From: an uncultured Clostridium sp.
Lineage (GTDB): Bacteria; Bacillota; Clostridia; Clostridiales; Clostridiaceae
Direction: 5' to 3'
DNA: 26,564 nt
Assembly (NCBI GenBank): GCA_900543325.1
Contig: UQQU01000047.1
Location: 1 to 26,564, forward strand
Shown: piece by piece, positions 22,585-26,564 of the stretch
Layout of the letters: the number at the start of each line of letters is the position of its first letter
How positions within the stretch are numbered: position 1 is the stretch's first letter
The notes under the pieces: generated by a model
What the model saw: only the letters and a program-made list of their open reading frames with translations
Databases searched by the model: none
What the model was told of the DNA's origin: nothing
Made by a program: the position numbers and the translations under genes

Positions 22585-24165
22585 ATGAAGAATATAATGG
22601 ATTCACTTTTAGGTCTTTACGATATGATGGAAAAAGATTTTGGTGAAGAAAGAAAAAAGAAAAGAAATTTTAAACATATAAGAACTTATTTTGATATGGA
22701 AGAACATGATGGATATACAATAGATGATCAAACTTGGGATGATTTTAATATGGATGAAGTTTTTACTAAGGTTGATAGAACTTATAGTAGTGCTGGAGAA
22801 GCGATTTTATATAAAATGCTTAGAAATCCACTTCATGATAAGAAAAAGTTAGAGGAAAGAGATGAATTAGTTGAAACATTAAGAAAATCTACTGATTTAA
22901 GAACAAAGTTACAAATGATTTATTTTAAGCTAGGATATGATAGAAAAAATACATTCTTAGATATGATAATGGAATCTCTGGAGGAAAATAAAACTAAATA
23001 TTATTTATATATTTTATTTGGTAGAGTTTTAATGTTTGGAACAATAATAGCATCTATATTATTAAAAGAGCCTACATTACTTCTAGCTACATTTGTATTG
23101 TTATGGGTTAATGTATTTATTAATGATAAAGAAAGAAAAAATGTTAAATCACAAGGATTACTTTATTTAAGAAATATTATAATTTCGGCAAAGAAAATTC
23201 AAGATATAAAACATCCTGCTATTGAAGAATATAATAATAAAATTAAAGAGTTATTGAAGGAATTAAAAGGTGTTGATAGTGCTACTAGACCTATTCAATT
23301 GGCTAATACAGCTGGAGGAGTTTTTGAGGTTTTAACTATTCCATTTTTATTAGAAGAAACTGCTTTTTATAGAATTGCTAGCTTATTAGATGAAAAAAGA
23401 GAGTATATTTTAGATTTATATTATTTAATAGGTGAAATAGAAAGTTATATGTCTATAGCATCTTATAAAGAAGAAATAAAGGGGAATTATACTAAGCCTA
23501 AGTTTGTAGATAAAGTTGGTATTAATATAGTAGATGGAGTACATCCATTAATCAAAGATGCAGTTCCTAACTCAATTAATTTTGAGAAGAGAGGAATTGT
23601 TTTAACAGGAACAAATATGGCTGGAAAATCTACATTTTTAAGAATGATAGGTCTTAATATTATATTTGCACAAACATTTAATTTTACATTAACTAAAAAG
23701 TATGAAGCATGTTTCTTTAATATAGTTTCATCAATAAGTCCAAGTGATGATGTTACTCTAGGAAAGAGTTATTACATGGCTGAGGCTGAAGCATTACTTA
23801 GAATAATTAAAGCCTTAGAATTAGATTTACCAGTATTCTGTCCAATAGATGAAATCTTTAGAGGTACTAATCCAATTGAAAGAATAGCATCTTCTGCAGA
23901 AATACTAAAATATATTAATAGCAAAGATAGTATATCAATAGTTGCAACACATGATAGAGAACTTACAGATATTCTTAAGGAAAATTATGATTTCTTCTAT
24001 TTTAGTGAAAAAGTAGATAGTAAGGGATTAAATTTTGATTACAAGTTAAAAAGAGGAGTATCTAAAACGCGTAATGCTATTAAGTTATTAGATCATATAG
24101 GTTATCCAAAAGAGATAATAAAAAAATCTTATAAGAGAGCTGAAACTTTAGAAAAATATATGTAA
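22585..24165 (+). CDS. Membrane-anchored MutS-like ATPase
   Basis: A 526-residue protein with a C-terminal MutS-type ATPase: Walker A GTNMAGKST at 342-350, the SPSDDVTLGKSYYMAEAEALL signature, Walker B and catalytic Glu in FCPIDEIFRGTN, and VATHD. The N-terminal third lacks the MutS mismatch-recognition and connector domains and instead has two adjacent hydrophobic segments at about 139-179 (YYLYILFGRVLMFGTIIAS and LLLATFVLLWVNVFI), followed by a helical lever-like region. Such proteins are often annotated as MutS family DNA mismatch repair proteins, but with no mismatch domain and with membrane segments a repair role is doubtful. The open frame begins at 22546, but GAGGTG is 5 bases from the ATG at 22585, which is chosen. 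It has no MutL partner here. Function unknown. Confidence 0.88.
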   Translation: MKNIMDSLLGLYDMMEKDFGEERKKKRNFKHIRTYFDMEEHDGYTIDDQTWDDFNMDEVFTKVDRTYSSAGEAILYKMLRNPLHDKKKLEERDELVETLRKSTDLRTKLQMIYFKLGYDRKNTFLDMIMESLEENKTKYYLYILFGRVLMFGTIIASILLKEPTLLLATFVLLWVNVFINDKERKNVKSQGLLYLRNIIISAKKIQDIKHPAIEEYNNKIKELLKELKGVDSATRPIQLANTAGGVFEVLTIPFLLEETAFYRIASLLDEKREYILDLYYLIGEIESYMSIASYKEEIKGNYTKPKFVDKVGINIVDGVHPLIKDAVPNSINFEKRGIVLTGTNMAGKSTFLRMIGLNIIFAQTFNFTLTKKYEACFFNIVSSISPSDDVTLGKSYYMAEAEALLRIIKALELDLPVFCPIDEIFRGTNPIERIASSAEILKYINSKDSISIVATHDRELTDILKENYDFFYFSEKVDSKGLNFDYKLKRGVSKTRNAIKLLDHIGYPKEIIKKSYKRAETLEKYM

Positions 24166-24170
24166 AAATT

Positions 24171-24220
24171 TAAGCTATTTTAGGTAATAGATGTAATTAC
24201 TTAGGGTAGCTTATTTTTTT
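24171..24220 (+). terminator. Intrinsic terminator of the MutS-like gene
   Basis: TAAGCTA at 24171-24177 pairs with 24207-24213, and AGGTAAT at 24182-24188 with ATTACTT at 24196-24202 (one G-U); seven T follow. Confidence 0.75.
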
Positions 24221-24353
24221 ATTTCTTTTAGTAAATGTTTACTCAAAAATAATATGTAGAAAATTAAATTATTTTTTAAAATAGAGAGAAATTATGTAGA
24301 TAATTTTTGGAAAAAAATACCTAAAAAATCTATAAATTTAGAGAAAAAGCACC

Positions 24354-24359
24354 TATAAT
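24354..24359 (+). promoter_or_regulatory. -10 box before the SGNH-like gene
   Basis: A perfect TATAAT at 24354-24359, 34 bases before the GTG start, without a good -35. The 228-base gap 24166-24393 also holds a 6-bp dyad, AGTAAA-TG-TTTACT at 24230-24243; nothing else is seen. Confidence 0.35.
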
Positions 24360-24393
24360 AAGTATAGGAGTTCAAAAGTGTGGAGGGTGTATT

Positions 24394-25458
24394 GTGAAAA
24401 AAAAGAGTAGATTTAAAGTAGTATTTATAATAATTATAGGAATGATTTTATTAGCATTACCTATAGCTATGCAGGTTAAGGGGGAAGTTTCTAGTAAAAT
24501 GTTGAATAAATATGTTGCTATAGGTGATGAAATATCTATAGAATCTAATGATGATTATGATGTTGAATATGTTTCATTAATTAAAGATTTTTTATATGGT
24601 TTAAATGATAATTTAGATTATATCAATTTAAGTAAGGAGGGGATAACATCTTCAGAATTGTTAAGTATAATAGATGATAATAAAGATAAAATAAAAGATG
24701 CAGATTTAATTACAATTTCAATTGGAGCAAATAATATATTAAATGCAATATTAGGCAATTTAAATATAGATGAAACTATATTGCAAGATTCTGATGAAGA
24801 GAAATTTGATTCCATAATAAGTGAGTATTTAAATAGTGAGGAAATTAAAACAGAAATTTTAAATGAAGTAGATAAATTTTCAAAGGATTTTCCTAACATA
24901 ATAAAAAAAATAAAAAAATTAGCTCCTGAAGCAGATATATATGTAAATACAGTATATAATCCTATTAATAAAAAATGTAATATTTATGATTTTTTCGATG
25001 AACAAATAAATTTAATTAATGATTTAATAGTTAAAAATAATAGTAATTATGATTATAAAATTGTAGATTGTTATCACATATTAAATAGTGATGAAGTTTT
25101 AAATTTTAAAGTTGAAAATGGGGTAGCTAGAATTTCGCCTAATAAAGTTGGACATGCAATGATGGCAACACAAGTAATTTCAGATTATGAAGAGTATGTT
25201 AATCTAGAAATAGATAAGGTTACATCCACTAGTGATAATATTAAGGGGAAAACTATTCCTAATAGCAATATTATCATTGTATCTGAAAATGGAACTGTAG
25301 GAACAACTCAAGCAAAGGCAAATGGGGAATTTCAAGTTGAAATATCACCAATGGTTTCTGGAACTAATATAGAAGTATTAGTATATGATAAAAAGATTTT
25401 TTCCATATTATATAAACTTGAGAAATTAGTAGTTAAAAAGGATTTATTTACATCATAA
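24394..25458 (+). CDS. Secreted SGNH-fold protein lacking catalytic residues, with Ig-like C-terminal domain
   Basis: A 354-residue protein with a GTG start (GGAGGG 6 bases upstream). Residues 8-27 are a signal anchor (VVFIIIIGMILLALPIAM). Residues 39-265 follow the SGNH/GDSL hydrolase pattern: VAIGDE at 42-46, SIGANN at 109-114 and SPNKVGH at 248-254. The normal GDS nucleophile Ser is Glu46, and the D-x2-H-P-N motif reads A-R-I-S-P-N (Ala245, Ser248), so Ser, Asp and His are all replaced while the oxyanion Gly and Asn remain. The C-terminal 80 residues (GKTIPNSNIIIVSENGTVGTTQAKANGEF...) resemble a bacterial Ig-like Big_6 domain. It is probably a binding protein or pseudoenzyme at the cell surface. 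It lies 115 bases upstream of a Lys/Glu/Cys-rich secreted gene without a terminator between them. Confidence 0.82.
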   Translation: MKKKSRFKVVFIIIIGMILLALPIAMQVKGEVSSKMLNKYVAIGDEISIESNDDYDVEYVSLIKDFLYGLNDNLDYINLSKEGITSSELLSIIDDNKDKIKDADLITISIGANNILNAILGNLNIDETILQDSDEEKFDSIISEYLNSEEIKTEILNEVDKFSKDFPNIIKKIKKLAPEADIYVNTVYNPINKKCNIYDFFDEQINLINDLIVKNNSNYDYKIVDCYHILNSDEVLNFKVENGVARISPNKVGHAMMATQVISDYEEYVNLEIDKVTSTSDNIKGKTIPNSNIIIVSENGTVGTTQAKANGEFQVEISPMVSGTNIEVLVYDKKIFSILYKLEKLVVKKDLFTS

Positions 25459-25573
25459 TTTTAAGGCTATACAATGGTGTTGGACAATAATAATTTGGCT
25501 TAAAAAGGGTAATACTAAACTTGAAATACTTAGGAGTAATAATAAACTAAAGAAAATATTGGAGGAAAAAGTT

Positions 25574-26044
25574 ATGAAGAAAAAAGTTGTATCATTATTA
25601 ATATGTTCTGCATTAATGATGGTTGAAGGTGTTACTACTTATGCACAAACTTTAAGTACTAGTCCAGCAGATGGTAATAAGACTACAATAGAAGCACCTT
25701 CAGAAAATAAAGAGGAAAAGAAGGAGAAGGAAACTTCAGCTCCAGAAGAAAAGAGTACAGAAGATAAGTGTAAAAAAACTTCTAAGGAATCATCAGAAGA
25801 TGATGTAGAAGATACTTCAAGCAATCCTTGCAAGAAGAAAGAAAAGGAAGAAAAGAAAAAATGTAAAGATGATAAAAAAGATCATAAGAAACATGAGAAA
25901 AAAGATGGAGATAAATGCAAGGAAGATGTAAAGAAGGAAGAGAATAAGTGTAAAGATCATAAAAAAGAAGAAAATAAGTGCAAATGCAGAGATGAGGAAA
26001 ATTCTGATAAAATAGAAAATTCTTCAGAAAAAGCTGCAGAATAA
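25574..26044 (+). CDS. Secreted Lys/Glu/Cys-rich low-complexity protein
   Basis: A 156-residue protein. Residues 1-25 form a signal peptide (MKKKVVSLLICSALMMVEGVTTYA, cleavage near YAQ). The mature part is almost entirely Lys, Glu, Asp, Ser and Cys with repeated KCK units (DKCKK, KKCKDD, DKCKED, NKCKDH, NKCKC), seven cysteines outside the signal, and a repeat of KEENKCK. It should be highly charged and unfolded unless disulfides or metals order it. The TTG at 25559 overlaps the ribosome binding site GGAGG, and the ATG at 25574 with an 8-base gap is used. No family recognised. It ends at a very strong terminator and may be co-transcribed with the SGNH-like gene. Confidence 0.75.
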   Translation: MKKKVVSLLICSALMMVEGVTTYAQTLSTSPADGNKTTIEAPSENKEEKKEKETSAPEEKSTEDKCKKTSKESSEDDVEDTSSNPCKKKEKEEKKKCKDDKKDHKKHEKKDGDKCKEDVKKEENKCKDHKKEENKCKCRDEENSDKIENSSEKAAE

Positions 26045-26053
26045 TATATCATT

Positions 26054-26105
26054 AAATTATCCTAGTCAAGGAAAGTAATTTTCCTTGACTAGGATAATTT
26101 TTTTA
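26054..26105. terminator. 21-bp perfect bidirectional terminator
   Basis: A perfect 21-bp stem (26054-26074 with 26080-26100) with a GTAAT loop and a T run on the plus side; it lies between convergent genes ending at 26044 and 26114. Confidence 0.9.
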
Positions 26106-26113
26106 GTAATTTC

Positions 26114-26564
26114 CTAGGAAATTGAATTTATAGCAGTACTTAATACTTTTCCAATAGAATCATTAATAACTAAATCAGCTTTACTATCAGCAGAAGTTGA
26201 ACTTTTATTAATAAGTATAAGATTTTTACCCTTAAAATAATCAATAAGTCCAGCAGCAGGATATACCACTAAAGAGGTACCCCCTATTATTAGTGTATCT
26301 GCATTAGCTATAGCATTTACAGAATTTCTAATAGTAGAATCATCTAATCCTTCCTCATAAAGAACTACATCAGGTTTAACGTTTCCTCCACATTTAGTAC
26401 AAGTAGGTACTCCTTTAGATTCTAAAATAAATTTTTCATCATAAAAAGCATGACATTTAACACAGTAATTTCTTAAAACAGAACCATGAAGTTCATAAAC
26501 TACTTTGCTACCAGCAGCTTGATGAAGACCATCTATATTTTGTGTTATAACAGCTTTTAATTTA
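26114..26564 (-). CDS. Sir2 family NAD-dependent protein deacylase (partial, N terminus outside window)
   Basis: Reading the minus strand from 26563 to the TAG at 26114 gives 149 residues, the C-terminal part of a sirtuin. Visible motifs are TQNIDGLHQAAG (NAD and substrate binding), ELHGS with the catalytic His, the two zinc pairs CVKC and CTKC, GGNVKPDVVLYEE, the IIGGTSLVVYPAAGL stretch and LILINKSST near the C terminus. The enzyme removes acetyl or other acyl groups from protein lysines using NAD+. About 90-100 residues of the Rossmann N terminus, including the GAGxS motif, lie beyond the window edge. No frameshift is seen in the visible part. Confidence 0.93.
   Translation of the reverse strand, partial: KLKAVITQNIDGLHQAAGSKVVYELHGSVLRNYCVKCHAFYDEKFILESKGVPTCTKCGGNVKPDVVLYEEGLDDSTIRNSVNAIANADTLIIGGTSLVVYPAAGLIDYFKGKNLILINKSSTSADSKADLVINDSIGKVLSTAINSIS

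Noticed and set aside
24230..24243. Dyad AGTAAA-TG-TTTACT downstream of the MutS-like terminator
   Set aside because: Short and A/T-rich, and about 150 bases from the next start codon; too weak to call as an operator on its own.
24618..25833. Minus-strand open frames opposite the SGNH-like and KCK-repeat genes
   Set aside because: The Ser/Phe-rich translations are the antisense of Lys/Glu-rich coding sequence.

Overview
The window is about 26.5 kb of very AT-rich DNA with strong AGGAGG-type ribosome binding sites, short intergenic gaps and many clean intrinsic terminators. Gene content (SPOR-tailed mother-cell-type amidase, DUF969/DUF979-Pcp cluster, DUF1622, LTA-synthase-like sulfatase, Cys-rich MSC... 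small proteins) fits a spore-forming Clostridium of the sensu stricto group. It reads as ordinary chromosome: there is no rRNA, tRNA, CRISPR array, insertion sequence or prophage, and no gap without a gene exceeds about 250 bases.

Layout. 49-2167: a LysR regulator divergent from a YeiH-family permease, with a dyad operator between them. 2363-5466: CobO-type cobalamin adenosyltransferase, several small proteins, and a secreted NodB-type polysaccharide deacetylase. 5621-7438: a PAP2 phosphatase, a PF06541 membrane protein and a small helical protein. 7615-10848: a very large sensor histidine kinase with 14 propeller blades and no response regulator beside it. 10979-13312: a MATE transporter and a MerR regulator; the MATE promoter has the 19-bp spacer and internal dyad typical of MerR control. 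13411-14518: a leaderless amidase and a Tyr/His/Asp-rich secreted peptide. 14743-17599: DUF969, DUF979, pyroglutamyl peptidase and a gamma-glutamylcyclotransferase-like protein, a coherent 5-oxoproline (pyroglutamate) module. 17735-18577: Mrp-type Fe-S carrier. 18807-21011 (minus): DUF1622 protein and LTA-synthase-like protein, the latter preceded by three direct repeats at exact 11-bp spacing. 21261-24165: YgjV-like protein, MscS channel and a membrane-anchored MutS-like ATPase. 24394-26044: an SGNH-fold protein lacking its catalytic residues and a Lys/Glu/Cys-rich secreted protein. 26114-26564: the C-terminal part of a Sir2 deacylase that runs off the window.

The best candidates for something under-described are the 5-oxoproline module, in which two producers of 5-oxoproline sit with a two-subunit transporter but with no 5-oxoprolinase in view; the orphan double-propeller kinase; the SGNH pseudoenzyme with its Cys-rich neighbour; and the 11-bp-phased repeats in front of the LTA-synthase-like gene. 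All functional statements are read from motifs and context; no database search was run.
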